From assembly GCA_030248215.1 (NCBI GenBank), contig JASANG010000403.1, forward strand, positions 186,001-250,000: a stretch of 64,000 nucleotides of DNA, in the 5' to 3' direction. The translations under genes were made by a program, and so were the position numbers. The DNA comes from Enoplolaimus lenunculus (Eukaryota; Nematoda; Enoplea; Enoplida; Thoracostomopsidae). The notes under the pieces were generated by a model. It was not told the DNA's origin. It saw only the letters and a program-made list of their open reading frames with translations, and made no database searches. Positions 33,891 through 46,020 of this stretch are shown here, piece by piece (position 1 is the stretch's first letter; each line of letters opens with the position of its first letter).

Positions 33891-34948
33891 ACTTAAAAAT
33901 GAGATTTCAGTATATTTTTATTTCCGAAACTGAAACGAATACTGGATATATATCGCTCAACCTTAAAAAATGAAACGAAAATACAAGACTACAAGTATAT
34001 ATAATTGTGGATGCAGAAACAGTAGCGTTGTTTCAACGCCTCCAGAAGTGTAAAAGACAAAACTAGTATTCATTTTGTAGACCAAATCCTAAAGTAGACC
34101 ACATGCCTAAAAATTCGGTGCATAGAAAAATGTGCACAAATGCAAAACCGGAAAACTACCAAGCAAACGTGGACCTTTGACAAAGTTCACAGCCAGAGGT
34201 ACGTAAAATCTTGTGCATGAAAGGGTTGAATTTTTTATATATCTTGAACCGCAAAACAGTGATAGTTTTTGGACTACAATGGCATAAGGTTAAATTTATC
34301 CGAATCCCATAGCGATGAGGTGACTATCTGCAATCTGAAGCGGCGAAATATCGGTGTCAACCCTGTATTCGGGTGATATACATTTAATCGAAGCTAGTCG
34401 CAGTTTGTACTCCAGTGTCTTAAAATGTTTTTGTTTGCCGTAAGGTGTTTTAGGCGTTTATGAATTGCGAAACACGTATACGGAAGCAATATAGTAAAAA
34501 ACTCAAGAACAAAGAACGAATTTACATGGTACATGAAGCAAGGCACAGACAGCACAGAATCTTCCAAAAAACCATGGATATGATAGGCACATATATACAA
34601 TTCGCAGATATGCTAAGATTCATGATATGCTAAGATTCATGTATGTCTTGCCTATTTGAAACCTAAGCTTTAAACTTTCTGATGAGGAAGAATGAACTAA
34701 AATTTTAAAACGGTGGTGAACGGCAATCTGCAATTTTCTATGGCAGGATAGCCTGAAAACATACTGCATTGTTGGTCTAAATATTTTGAAGAAGCAAAAT
34801 TTAAAATTCAACTGAGGGCCGTAATTCTAGGGTTTATTAAAATCCAAAGCTACTGTTCAATTCTTCAGTCTAGCTTTTCCTTAAAAACAAAACATATTTA
34901 ACGGCAATTTAAACATGGGTCCAAAATTCTATGTATTCGTAAAAAATT

Positions 34949-35107
34949 GGGCCCATGTAAATAAAGATCAGGGGCGGAACGTTTTTCTGTAGGACTAGAA
35001 AAGAGTAAGCGTAAGCTTTAGACTAATTTTTTTGCTTGGCTAAGGCTTTGGCTTAGGCTTAGGCTTAGGAATATGCTTATACCGCCCCTGTCTTTTAAAC
35101 ATTGGCC
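34949..35107. mobile_element. Family B MITE, copy 2
   Basis: A 159-bp element flanked by AAAATT on both sides (34943-34948 and 35108-35113). The ends are GGGCCCATGT and ACATTGGCC, and the interior has a GGCTTAGGCTTAGG run. It matches the family at 1021, 41902 and 47517. Confidence 0.75.
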
Positions 35108-36034
35108 AAAATTGTATGCCATTTGCACCAATATAAAATATAATGCAATACCTATGCAAACGTAAAAATAAATACAATCTGTTTATGGAAAATGAAATTT
35201 AAAATGAAAACCATAAAAACAAACAGAAAAGTTGGTACCAAAAACAAGACAAAGCAGAATATTTTTTAATGCTAGGCGGAATACTAGAGTAGCCTATATA
35301 CCTACGAAAAAATACTAAAAAAGCTTTTGCCGCGACCTTAAAGCGTATGTATAAAACATGAACTTTTCAGCGGTTCTGTACAACTTCAAAGCGTATTGCA
35401 ATACTAAAACAGATGCGAATCCAAGAATTGGCATGGCGTTAACTGTGTTGCTTCATGTCCACATGCTAGCATGTTTTTACTACTAAAGAATGTACAAATG
35501 CTGACCAGATACGAGGCGAGCCTGCAACGAATGACGAACTCATAGCCCATCAATCTGTCTCCAGTCAGCCCAGACAGCTGTGGAACGATAACCTAAGCCT
35601 AAGCAAAAACCTAACGTCTATCAAGCTTAAGCAAACCTAAGCTTCTATGGCGACCAGTGTCGAGTCGATAAGTTCCATCGGAATTTGGGCGACGAATTTT
35701 AGAGTAGGACTTGACACACAATGTGTCCGTTTCAAGTGCTTAAAATGTGTAGCGTCTGTATGAAAATATGCATCTATGAGCGGCGTTGGAGAGTCCAAAA
35801 AGAAACGTAGAAAGAGGGAGACGGATAAATTGATAGCGAATAATGTATTTGTGTTTTAAATCTGAAATATTCTGTTTGGCATTACAAGGAGGACAGACAT
35901 TTTCAAAATTCATGTTTTGTCACATAACAAAATTTTTTAGTTTTCTGCACTATTTGCAAGTGGACTGAAATATTTAAAATATGTTGGTTTATAAAAGTTT
36001 GGGTGGCGCAATATTTTTGATAACGTTCGGCACC

Positions 36035-36275
36035 GTGTGTGTCACCCTACGGCACCGTCCGTCACAGTCCGGCGCCGGCCGTCACCATCCGTCACAGTGC
36101 GGTATTTACATACTGACGTATGATATACACCCTATGATGACTGAAACAGTGGCGCTATACTTGAAGTATGGCGCCGCCCGGCACCGTACGTCGCCGCCAG
36201 TCATCATATGGCGTATACGTTAGTATTTGCGTAGATACCGCACTGTGACGGACGGTGACGGACGGCGCCGTGCTT
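36035..36275. repeat. GC-rich long inverted repeat (fold-back)
   Basis: The left arm (about 36071-36160) and the right arm (about 36185-36273, inverted) pair over roughly 85 bp. The outer parts share CGGCGCCG, CCGTCACC, then CCGTCACAGTGCGGTAT with few mismatches. The heptamer CCGTCAC recurs several times. GC content is far above the surroundings. It could be a fold-back or MITE-type transposon; no target duplication was found. Confidence 0.75.
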
Positions 36276-38469
36276 CGTATGAAGATTCAGAATCTTCTTG
36301 AATATCTGTCATTCAACATCGTTTTGTTGATCATCCATTTCAACAACAGTTTGATCGCCAGTATTTATGGAATTATTGGAAAACGCATGAATATGTAGTA
36401 TGTACAGTGACATGTCGAACTTCGGCAAAGCCGCTACCTTGTGGTTCCTACACGAATTATGTAGAACGGGTAAACGGATGCTGAAACAGGCAGAAACGAT
36501 GCTCCATTGTCCATCAACGACTATCGGAAATAACCACTATTTTAACGCAAAACCCGGTAAACAACTGCTAAAGGAAAATAGCGTAATGGCAGGTCAGTTA
36601 TATATTATATAAGTCAAGTTCAAGGTGCAAAGTACAGTAATACAACAATCAAGTTGATGCTTGGCGAAAAACCGCCGTATAACTCACAGTTAATAAAAGC
36701 GCTTCTGGAGTCAAATTAACAACAGAATATCATTCAAGAGCAGCAACATCCAGATCTTTGAAGTGAACTGGTTGCTGCCTAAAATGTTCAGAAATTTCAC
36801 GAAATTTGCATGCTCCACACCATTTTGAGTACACAATGTGGAATTTTACATTGACAACTTACGCTATCATAACACTATTTGTCTTTTAATTTTTACAAAC
36901 GGTGTGTTGCGCACTTTTCATATCCTAGGTTTTACTAAAATATAACAAATTTCAATTTTTTTATTATAGTGTTTTTGGTGCAAGAGAGCGTAGCAAATAT
37001 AAACGTTTGCGAACGACGCTTACGGTGTCTCTGATAAAATTGCTTAAGAAGTGACGTTTGAGAATATGAATACTTTAAAGCTAAAAGAGTTCCTTGACTT
37101 AAATATTTTACGACATCGTAGCATTGGCTGTTGTATACATCTAGACGACACAGTTATAGTGAATTTGTTCAATACTCTAGATTTGCCCCTGAACATGCTG
37201 TATTTCACAGAATATACAGAGACCAAAGCGACCAAGCGAATAAAAGATCCAATGGGCAGTATTGTGTCACTGTTCGCGCTGGGATATGGTAGGCTTTTTC
37301 GCTATGTTCTCTATGACATGGCCCGAATGGAGTCCAGCGTTCTGGTGGGTCGGTAAAAATTTAGATTCTAGATTTATATTTTGCTTTAGGCTTTGCAGGC
37401 TTAGGCTTAGGAATACGCTTTCTACTGTTTTTCACACCCCTATTTAAAGTATTGTCCAAAAATTCTACTGGCCTAGAGTGGTTGTGCTGTTGGGTATTCA
37501 ACAACTGCTAAAATACGTAAACTACACAGAAAAACGATTTTTATTGCAAAAAATATATTGAAAATACTAAAAACCCTAAATAATATTTTTTCAAAGTTTT
37601 AGAACCTGCCATTGACCAAAAAACCAGCCCATCAGAGTTTTATATTTTTTCAATTTTTTGCCCCATTTGCAAATATGCTAACAAAGAAGTGAAGAGAACA
37701 TTTTTTACAACTCGGTTTTTTAAAAACCTGGAGCATGAAATAGTTTGCACCATTTTGTACACAAAAGCCGCAGCGATTTCTTTTTCATGCACTGCTGCAA
37801 AAGTTTTTTACTGCCAAGCTTTGAGCTACGTTAGCTTGTTTATTGTTTCCGGAAAATTTTGTTAACACCTCCTGCTCTGGTAGTTGTCACCTCCGGTTCC
37901 AGCTTGCTGTTTCGGGTTGAACGGCCAATAACAGGGGCGTTAAACAAAGCACATTCCTCCTAAGCCGAAGCCAAAGCGTAAGAATGAGCATATTCAATCC
38001 TAAGACTAGATAAAGCCTAAACCAAGCAGAAAAAAATTTAAAAGCTCGCACAAAAAACAGGCCAATGTTATAAAAATATATACTTGAAGGGCCGTATTAA
38101 AAGCCTATTCACAAAAAGCCTAAACCTAAGCCTAAGCCTAAGCCTAAGCAAGATTGTAGTTGTCAAAAATTCCACATCGTATACTCTGCAAAACGGTGTG
38201 AGCAAAAAAGGGATGCTGGTTTTTAACTGAAGTGGTTAGATATGAAAAATGACGATTTTCACACAAAATTTACGCCGGCGTAGCCAGAATTTTAGAATAT
38301 AGGGTATAATCTATTTTGTAGGTTGATCGCAGGATATACTAGGGAGGTTTCTAGCGTTGGCATCGCAGGATTTTCATAGTACAACGAGTATCAGCAACAC
38401 TGAACAAATTTTTGGAACATTTTTTATGATTTAAAAAATCTAGACAAAAGTGGCCATATTGGGATTTGG

Positions 38470-38650
38470 CAGGGTGTATTGAGCAGATGTTTGTCTCAGT
38501 TTTCGTTTCCGGTAAAAAACTCGGTATACATTTCCGTTTCCTGCAAAATTTTTTACGTTCAAAAAATCACGTATATGGCAATTTTTGGTTTTACAGATAT
38601 GCTGCAATTGTTTGAAATGAAATAAAAACTACGAAATTCAAAGGTGTTGC
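38470..38650. mobile_element. hAT-like element fragment related to 50796
   Basis: Begins CAGGGTGTATTG and follows the same order as the element at 50796-51183: CGTTTCCGGTAAAAA, TTTCCGTTTCC, AAATCACGTATAT, ACAGATATGCTG. The right end and target duplication were not found. Confidence 0.55.
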
Positions 38651-38939
38651 GCTTCGCTATTGTGCAGACCACAAGCTTATAAATTGAAATATGGTTGTAA
38701 CCTTTAGTCTTTTTGCAGTTCCTGATCAGTCAGTTTTAAAATCGTCATTGTGAATGTTTTGCGGGGCTTTCGTACTTTTTTCGTCATGAGGCGCAGACAG
38801 AAAGTAAACAACTATGTCGTTTTTTACCGAAATATCTACTGTTTATTAACTCCCACAAAACCCTGAACAAAATTTTTTGCCGAAACCCAAATGGAAAAAT
38901 GTTTGCAAATATCTATCCCATACGCTTCTTTTGCAGTGT

Positions 38940-39410
38940 TCGGTCTGCATTTCGAAAACGTTATTTAATAATTTATTTTATTGTGCTACTGCAACACCGG
39001 GCTCTATAATTCTGCATAGGACACGTGAGATCAAAATTGATAATTAAAAATTTCGGCGACTAATATTATAAAAGAAATTCTAAAACTTCAAAATTTTGGC
39101 TGCAACCCGAACTGCACAAAAAATGTTCCGAATTTCTGTCATGCTCTCCCATTTGCTTCTTGTGTTCGTTCTATATTCTGAATTTCATTTTTAACTGTGC
39201 TGTTGCAACACTGCATTTTATATTCACTGCATTCTACACTCTGTAATCAAAATTGTCAATTAAATATCTCGACTACGAAAAAAGTTTATACACTTTTTAC
39301 ATTTTAAAAAATTCTAAAACTTCAAATTTTTGCTGTATAAAAAACCAGAGCTGCGTAAATTTTAAAAATGTTCTGACTTTCTTCCGTGCTCTCATCTTTG
39401 TACTAGAAAG
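38940..39410. repeat. Diverged tandem duplication, 2 x ~235 bp
   Basis: The two halves share blocks in order: CTGCAACACCG/GTTGCAACACTG, ATCAAAATTGATAATTAAA/ATCAAAATTGTCAATTAAA, ATTCTAAAACTTCAAA, AAAATGTTC. No coding capacity was seen. Confidence 0.6.
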
Positions 39411-39773
39411 AACTAAAAATATGTTGTGGTTCGCCCTAGGGTTTAATAAAAAACGGAAACTATGTTTCAATGTGGTCTTTTTATAAGGTAAAAACGAAAC
39501 TTATGTTGCAGATTGCATTAAATTTTAAAATTTGAAAAATGATCGCCTGCCAAGTAAATTTAAACTTACGTAACTGTATTGCATAGGGAATAGTCGGTGT
39601 CATTTGAAAACTTCTTCGAAATCACCACTTACGGTGCCTGTGTTTTACTAAAACCAGAATAGTAGAGCAAACCGTAAGTGCTCAAATGTAAAATTCCACA
39701 TTGTGTGCTCAAAATGTTGTGGAGCATGCATTACTGAAGGCAAGTATTTTTATGGCTTGCGTCTTTGTCTTAG

Positions 39774-40351
39774 AAAACATTCATGTGGACACCCTTTGTG
39801 CGAAAAATATGTCAGATTGCATTCGTATAAAAACAAAATGTAATCCTTTTGTATTTACCGTTTTCTCGCTTCTGTTTTAAAGATTGGTCACTGTTCGTAG
39901 TCGAGTTTGCAGGTGTGAACAACACAAAGGTTGATGCCTTAAACCATAGACTGTGTAAACTGAGTCGCGCAAAAAGTATGTGTTTGCTAAAAACTAATTC
40001 CAGCTTCGAATTTTAATTTTATATTTCAGTGAGTAGGAAAACTTAACACCTGTTTAAAACTTGCCGAAAAGAAAAACAATCGCAGCAAGATGAAATATAT
40101 GCACTTGTCAAAAGCAGTTTTGTACAATTTTTTTATGAAGCATGTGGAGGATAAAGTATTTAATCCATCTTTGAAACTATTTAGTAGTTGGACGTACATA
40201 TTGAGTTTTTCTATATTCCAGTGACAATTTGCGTTGGTTTCCGGGCGGTGCACATGCGCTGGAAATCATGTATCCTGTGCGCGACTCGACAAAAGAATGG
40301 GGAAGGCTATGTGTTGATTGCAATGACCTTGTCGCGGCCATTTTCTTTCCG
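39774..40351 (+). CDS. Possible small exons of an unrecognised gene
   Basis: Three short segments have splice-like borders and protein-like translation: 39774-39839 (after CTTAG, before GTAATC), 39913-39975 (VNNTKVDALNHRLCKLSRAK, after TTGCAG, before GTATGT) and 40222-40351 (DNLRWFPGGAHALEIMYP and onward, after CCAG, before GTAAAG). The segments do not all join in phase. The first and last are open in more than one frame, so this may be chance. No family was recognised. About 40 codons of 41213-41395 (ATG, acidic Ser/Asp/Glu stretch, then a Lys/Arg cluster and stop) could belong to the same locus. Confidence 0.22.
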
Positions 40352-41510
40352 GTAAAGAATATATTTCTCGGAATAAAAACAACCTGAATTTGGCATTCCA
40401 TCGTTTCACTTTTGCAAGCTTGGTTTTCGTGCAGTTCGAAAAATAGGAATCCTTCGGACTTTCATACAGCCTTGTTCAAAATTCTTATACAGCGTTCAAA
40501 CCATTTGATGCATCTCAGCAAACGTGCGCCCGGATTTCCGGCTTCGGCTTTGTCTCCATCAAAAAAAATAAACATCAGGCTCCGGTTATTTGTTTCTGAA
40601 ACAAATTATAAAAACGAGTATTGATTTTTGTGGAAACAGATATTCGGTTTCATCTGCATGCATACATAGTTGAATTGTTGTCTATTAAATCATTTATGAA
40701 GTGCTAACTTTTAATACTAGACCACTGGGTATATTTCAGAAAGTCGAGCAATTGAAGAAGCAACAAAAGCCCGATCGTTACTAATCACCAAATATCCATC
40801 GGCGCACATCGCGGAATATATGTAGCACCTAACAGATAATCACATCGACCCGTAGACTGGCGCTGAAAGTCTTGCGCGAAAGTGTATGTTGACGTTGACT
40901 GAAACGAATCGCGAAACGGTACGCCTTGTTGCTCTCAGAACTAACTGTAAGCTACTATAAAAATATTTAACCGCTTTGTTGTTTTTTAAAAAATATAGTA
41001 TGATTTCAGTTTTTACAGCCAATATGTCTCGCAAATTATTATTTTAGCAGGTTAACTGAATATGGCTCGGTTTAGTACTTTAGTTCCTTTGATTATGTGG
41101 CCATACTTTAGTCCCTTTGATTCTGTGGCCAGTGGAGGATCGACAAAGCTTTTTGCACCCGGTCATTTTTTACCGTTTTCAGGCGAACAAGGACAAACGC
41201 TTATGAAAAAAGATGGGCCCTGGCCGTAAGCAACATAATATTTCTGATTCTGGTAATGAATACGAAACGGCAAATGAAAACATAAACGAAACGGATGAAA
41301 GTAGCGACGAATGCTTATCTGAGCAGAAATTGAAGAAAAATAACAATAAGAATAAACCTAGAAAACGCAAGGCTTTACGGCACACTAAGCACTGATTCGG
41401 TGCTTTTGGGCTGTTTTAGCGTTTCGTATGCGGGCTGCCTAGAGTAGTTGGTGTTCATGCGGAGACTTATTCCATTACTGCTTTTTGTACTATATTTTGT
41501 AGGATACATC

Positions 41511-41650
41511 CATGGAGCAGCCGGAATAACAATTTACCAGAACCGGACCTGGGATTTGAAAAATTACCGGAAACAGAATAGTAAAAATTTACCGTATCCG
41601 GAAGGTGAAAAAAATGCCGCAACCGGAACAGGAATTCCGGTTGCGCCCTG
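41511..41650. mobile_element. Short hAT-like MITE
   Basis: A 140-bp element with left end CATGGAGCAGCCGGAATAAC and right end GGAATTCCGGTTGCGCCCTG, an imperfect inverted pair. The flanking 8-mers GATACATC and GGTATGTT differ only by transitions, so the duplication is aged. It is rich in accgga-type motifs. Confidence 0.5.
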
Positions 41651-41901
41651 GGTATGTTATGTAACATACGATCATGATTACGTCTTCACGCTTACCGGGA
41701 ATTGTTTACCGTTACCCGTGTGTCACTTTTTAAACTTTTCACAGTATTCTCAACCGTACAATAGTATTTAGCTTAAAGCATATATATTAGGTTTAGCGCT
41801 TGTCCAGCTCTTGGTAATATATAAAACACCAATAGGTGTACAGAGGTACAATCCTGTTGGGGGAAAGAATACGGAAGATTAAAAAACTAAACACCAATTT
41901 T

Positions 41902-42084
41902 GACCCAATACTTTAAGGGGCGTTCATGTTTCTGGTGGGTTAAAACAGTACGTTTAAATTCTAGATACATTTTTTGCTTAGGCTTACGCTTAGGAACGGA
42001 TTTTTGCAACGCTTAGGCTTAGACTTAGGCTTACGAATACGCTTAATCTACTGTTTATACGCTTCTACGGCAAACATTGGCCCC
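41902..42084. mobile_element. Family B MITE, copy 3
   Basis: A 183-bp element flanked by AATTTT on both sides (41896-41901 and 42085-42090). The left end is GACCCAATACTTTAAGGGGC and the right end ACATTGGCCCC. The interior has GCTTAGGCTTA runs and matches copy 1 closely. Confidence 0.8.
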
Positions 42085-42172
42085 AATTTTAATGGTTTCT
42101 GTGGTGTTATCATTTTCATTGCCACAAACAGTGTTTACTGCTAATTCCCCCCACATCAGAAATATCCATATG

Positions 42173-42591
42173 AAGGGTGCAACACGAATTATAAAATATC
42201 GGAACCGGAAAGTTAAAAAAAAATACCGGAGTCGAAACCGGAGCCGGAACCGCAAAATAAAAAATATTTGTTACCGAAAAATTCATTTTAAGCGCTATTT
42301 TATCGCTTTTAATGCTGTAAACACACCATTAAAAATGCCAAAATTCTGAAACAAATACAATAGGTGGAAACATATGACAAATTATGGAGTATGGCACCAA
42401 TTGAAAATTTTGGCAATGCACGCTCGGACAATTTTAGATAAGTATTAAGTTAGAAGAATAATATGCCAAGTTTTCTTAAATTTTCGAATGAGAAAATTTT
42501 TCAATACCGAAAATACCAGATTTCTTACCGGAACCGGATAGTGAAAAATACCGAATTTCCCTACCGGAACGTAAATTCCGGTTGCCCCCTG
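42173..42591. mobile_element. hAT-like MITE
   Basis: A 419-bp element with left end AAGGGTGCAACACGAATT and right end AATTCCGGTTGCCCCCTG. The flanking 8-mers TCCATATG and TTCATATA match at 6 of 8 positions. The sub-terminal regions carry ccggaac/ccggaaag motifs like the 41511 element. Confidence 0.7.
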
Positions 42592-43277
42592 TTCATATAG
42601 AATTTTAACGAACATACACCCTACCCATAATTTTGGTTTATGGTGGAGTGACGAGACCAGCCTAGATTTGAATGTTTTTTCGGGCTGGCCGAAAAATTGT
42701 ATATCATTGAAACTAGGGGTGTTTTGCGTCACACAATGGTGCGTAGTTTATAAGCTATTTAAAAAAATGGCGTAGCCAGCAAAGAGTTCCCATTTGCCAT
42801 TGTATATACTGTTTTTATGCCTACGTCGAAAAAAATAAGAAAACAAATGTACACAAATGTTTTTTATAAAAATGGAAAAACCTGTTCGATGTTGAATTTT
42901 GTGCAAATAAATATTTTAAAATATTCCAAACTGTTTTGGTCCTGGAGGTCCTGGATACAGTTAACGCTTAATTTGGATGGCACAATACGCTATCTTGGGT
43001 TCTGGACGCTGAGGTAAACAGTACAGCGTTCAGTGTTCACGTTTCGTACAATCGACATAAACATTGTTTATATTTTAAAAAACGTTTACGTTTCAGCATA
43101 CTGTGACAGGGTCATGCCTTTCTCTGCAGGTTTACTGGAAATCGCTTCCGCCCCCCCTCAGCTCAATCCCATGAAGATAAAGGGAACTCGTAGGTCTCAT
43201 GAACTTCCGGTTTGTTAAGGGACGGTAGCCCCTGAGAACCAAATCTTGCACACGAAAAAAACCAGCACAATATTTTT

Positions 43278-43300
43278 GAGACGGCCTGTAGGCCGTCTCT
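43278..43300. repeat. Perfect hairpin, 10-bp stem
   Basis: GAGACGGCCT, a 2-base spacer, then AGGCCGTCTC. The half site TTTTTGAGACGGCCT recurs at 43682-43696, so the two may mark an element or a local duplication. It is not followed by features of a bacterial-type terminator context. Confidence 0.6.
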
Positions 43301-43904
43301 ATTAAAAGTGGTTGATGTTTCGGGGTGCAAATTTTACCAAATTTGCAAAATGGAAAAAATGATAATTCCAGCTTATTTAGTGAAATTTTTGTCTTCTAGG
43401 GAAAAATTAAAGTTGTAAACAATTTGTTTTCAACAATATGGAAAAAAGTAATTTTTTAGAAGGCTGGTTCATAAGTGACCCCTTAAAAAGTGTTATTCCC
43501 CCCCCCTGATTTTGGAAAACCTATTTTTGATCTTGGAATGGCAAATTGTTCTTACAATTATCAATTTGGAGAAAAATTTGCATATTTATCGAAGATTGAT
43601 GTCGCCAAAAATTTGTTATTGAAACTTGTTTCTTTTGATGTATTAAGTTTATTCTATATTTAGAAATATAAATTTGAACATTTTTGAGACGGCCTTGGTG
43701 AGTTTTGAAGAATTCGCGAGCAAAGACAGAGAGAACACCAAACCCGGTCAAGAACGTGTGTAACTCTGAAACGTTGTATAATTTCTATTATCTTTAGATT
43801 TGAGCTGATAAGGTCGGGAATTTGACTATGAAGTTATCCTGTGAACAGCACCGCAGGTAAAACTATTCAAAAATTAAAAAATTAATAACTTCGCGCGCGA
43901 AGCG

Positions 43905-44960
43905 AGGACTGCAATAGAGTAAGCTTAAGCTTTAGACTAATTTTTTGCTTAACTTAGGCTTAGGTTTAGGAATATGCTCATTCTTACGCTTAGACTTAGG
44001 CTTAGGCTTAGGAATATGCTTATAATATTGTTCCGCTCCGTTCTTTAATTGGCCAAAAGAAGACCGGTGAACTCCAGTTCACTCCGCCTGTTTTCACCAA
44101 ACCTATTTTTGATCTCTTCCAGTTTTAAAATTTCTCACATAGAAACGTAATTTGCATATATTATGTATTATATATTATATATTATTTAGATAGAGATATT
44201 GTTGCATGCACCCAGAATACCGCAGCGCGGAAAACTAATGCTGCGTATTAAAAAGGAATAGATCATGGAATGATGTCCGACTGGATAGAGCGCTTGCCTT
44301 TGTTGCCTGAGGTCGCAGGTTCGAAGTATGGGAAAGCTTACATTTGTATCACAAGTGATTTAAATTAGAGTTAAATTCAATTTAAGTGTTGAGAAAGTTG
44401 TAAGATCAATTCAGGCCCTTTTTTCTTTTCCAACATGAGTGAAATTTTGGGTAAACGTCCAATTTAATCCATTAAATGGGCAGAGAAGGTTTATTTAGGT
44501 TTTTGGCCAACCCAAGGTAACTTTAATCTTGATGATTGACTATTAATTGTTCTGGGGACAGTTAAATGTCATGATTATTTATTCTTGCTTCCAATATAGT
44601 AGATTTCGATGAAGAGAAATTTGCTGAAGTGTTTTTTGAGAGGTTTATAGACGGCCGAGTTCATCGGTTGTATGTTTAGGCTGCAGGGTATTTGGTTCAA
44701 AAGTTAACACCGTTTAATTTTTTTGCCATATTAAACAATGATAGATAAACCGTCACCTAAATATGCACATCAAACAGGTGTTGTGGCTTATATTTTGCAA
44801 AAGTGGGCCCAATTCAAAGAACAGGGCCAAAACTGTAGTATAAGCATATTCCTAAGCGTAATTCTAAGTTTAAAGCCTAAACCTAAGCAATAAAGTTAGT
44901 CTAAAGCTTAAGCTTACTTTATTACAGTCCCGCAGGAAAACGTTCCGGCCCTGTTCTATG
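43905..44960. repeat. Two family B-related TTAGGC-rich repeats, inverted
   Basis: About 43916-44052 reads as GCTTAGGCTTAGG runs ending in AATTGGCC. About 44800-44980 reads as the inverse, starting GGGCCCAATT and ending ATGGGCC. Both share AGTAAGCTTAAGCTTTAGACTAA, so they are one subfamily in opposite orientation. Exact 6-bp duplications were not found. Confidence 0.55.
44268..44345 (+). mobile_element. tRNA-like SINE head or tRNA pseudogene
   Basis: A-box-like GTCCGACTGGATAGAGCGC and B-box GCAGGTTCGAAGT are spaced as in a tRNA. The acceptor stem does not pair and the 3' end runs on, so it is not a working tRNA gene. Confidence 0.5.
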
Positions 44961-44989
44961 TATGGGCCATGAAGTGTATAGATTGTATA

Positions 44990-45450
44990 CCTTGTAGGTG
45001 GCTATGCCACACTTAAACCTATTTCAAACTAAAAACTAAAACTATAAAATAAAACCTTATATCAAAACCACACCTTAAGGGAGTCCCTGGCTCCACCTAG
45101 TCTCTCTTAGAACTTAAGTTAGGCTTAGGCGTTGCCGCAAGGCGTAAAAACTGGTAAATCTATGTTATGGCGGCTGTGCCCGCAATGTAAACTTACCTGG
45201 GCCCTGCGTGGCCATTCAGTACTCGTTGAATATAGTTGCATTGATGTTTGGCCTATTTTGCGGATAAGGACATAGTTAGGCTATGTCAGCACCAATATGG
45301 TGCTTTGTCATATGTGTGTCTCGGGCTTGTTGTTGTTGTTGTTGAAGGTACCGGATGTGTGGCTCTGGACCTCAACCGCATTGCGGACACCCAATTGTGG
45401 GTGTCGGCAAAAATGCAAATGAGGTCGAGATGCCGAAAAGGGTAGCCAGG
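44990..45450. repeat. Interspersed repeat with GTT microsatellite, copy 1
   Basis: Shares blocks in order with 52425-52740 (inverted there): ACCACACCTTAAGGGAGTC, CTAGTCTCTCTTAGAACTTA, a run of GTT, TGCAAAT, and GGGTAGCCAG at the end. This copy carries about 150 bp absent from the other. Confidence 0.7.
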
Positions 45451-46020
45451 ACCGGAATCAGTCTTGACTTGGAAGCTGGTGAAATTGGTGACTCGAATTT
45501 ACTCTAATTTTTGCGCGTGTATTTGTATAAGTTTCTTGGTTTGACAGTCTCAGGCGGTGAAGCGGAAGTATTGGTAAGTAAGGTCGAATTCAACTCGGTT
45601 AAGTATAGTCACGGTGGCATAGGATGTGAAGGAAATTACGGTGTTTCGGAATTAATTGGCGTTGCGCAGGGCGCAGGATTTACCCAGTATTGGATACTGG
45701 TGTTATGTGTTAACAGGGAACTTGGGGTATTAAAGGAAACCTGGGGAAAAGTAGTCTAATAAATCTAACGGGGTTAGATTTATTATTCTACTACGGCTTG
45801 GCCAAATCTAACGGGGTTAGATTGGTCGGAAATTTGGTGTATCTCTAACGGGGTTAGAGTACACGGTTTAATGGGAGCATTGGGTACGGTAAAGCCAGTG
45901 GCTGGATTAAACCAGATTCAGACGTCGGCTTTAAGGATTCCGGCTCGGATTGCCAGTTAAATTGCATAACCTGTAATTTGCTGGTATTAAATATTGAATA
46001 TTCGGTGTCATACGGGTTTC
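45450..46020 (+). other. G-rich segment with three near-identical hairpins
   Basis: Clearly richer in G on the plus strand than its surroundings. Hairpins lie at 45762-45780 and 45805-45823 (AATCTAAC-GGGG-TTAGATT class) and 45843-45859 (CTCTAAC-GGGG-TTAGAG class). One stem pair changes from A-T to C-G on both sides, so pairing is kept. An open frame of 82 codons (45511-45759) ends just upstream; its protein matches nothing I recognise. It could be part of an unknown mobile element or a structured RNA. Confidence 0.45.

Larger units (their letters stand above)
36805..39740. repeat. Inverted sequence pair bounding a ~2.9-kb block
   Basis: GCATGCTCCACA, then ATTTTGAG, then ACACAATGTGGAATTTTACA at 36809-36855 is repeated inverted at about 39680-39735. 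The block may be one large element with inverted ends. It holds a plus-strand open frame of about 100 codons (37051-37356, first real ATG at 37066) that matches no family I recognise and runs into a TTAGGC-type repeat at its 3' end, plus assorted other repeats. Whether the frame is coding is doubtful. Confidence 0.4.

Noticed and set aside
44268-44345. Functional tRNA gene
   Set aside because: A and B boxes are present but the acceptor and anticodon stems do not pair; it is better read as a SINE head.
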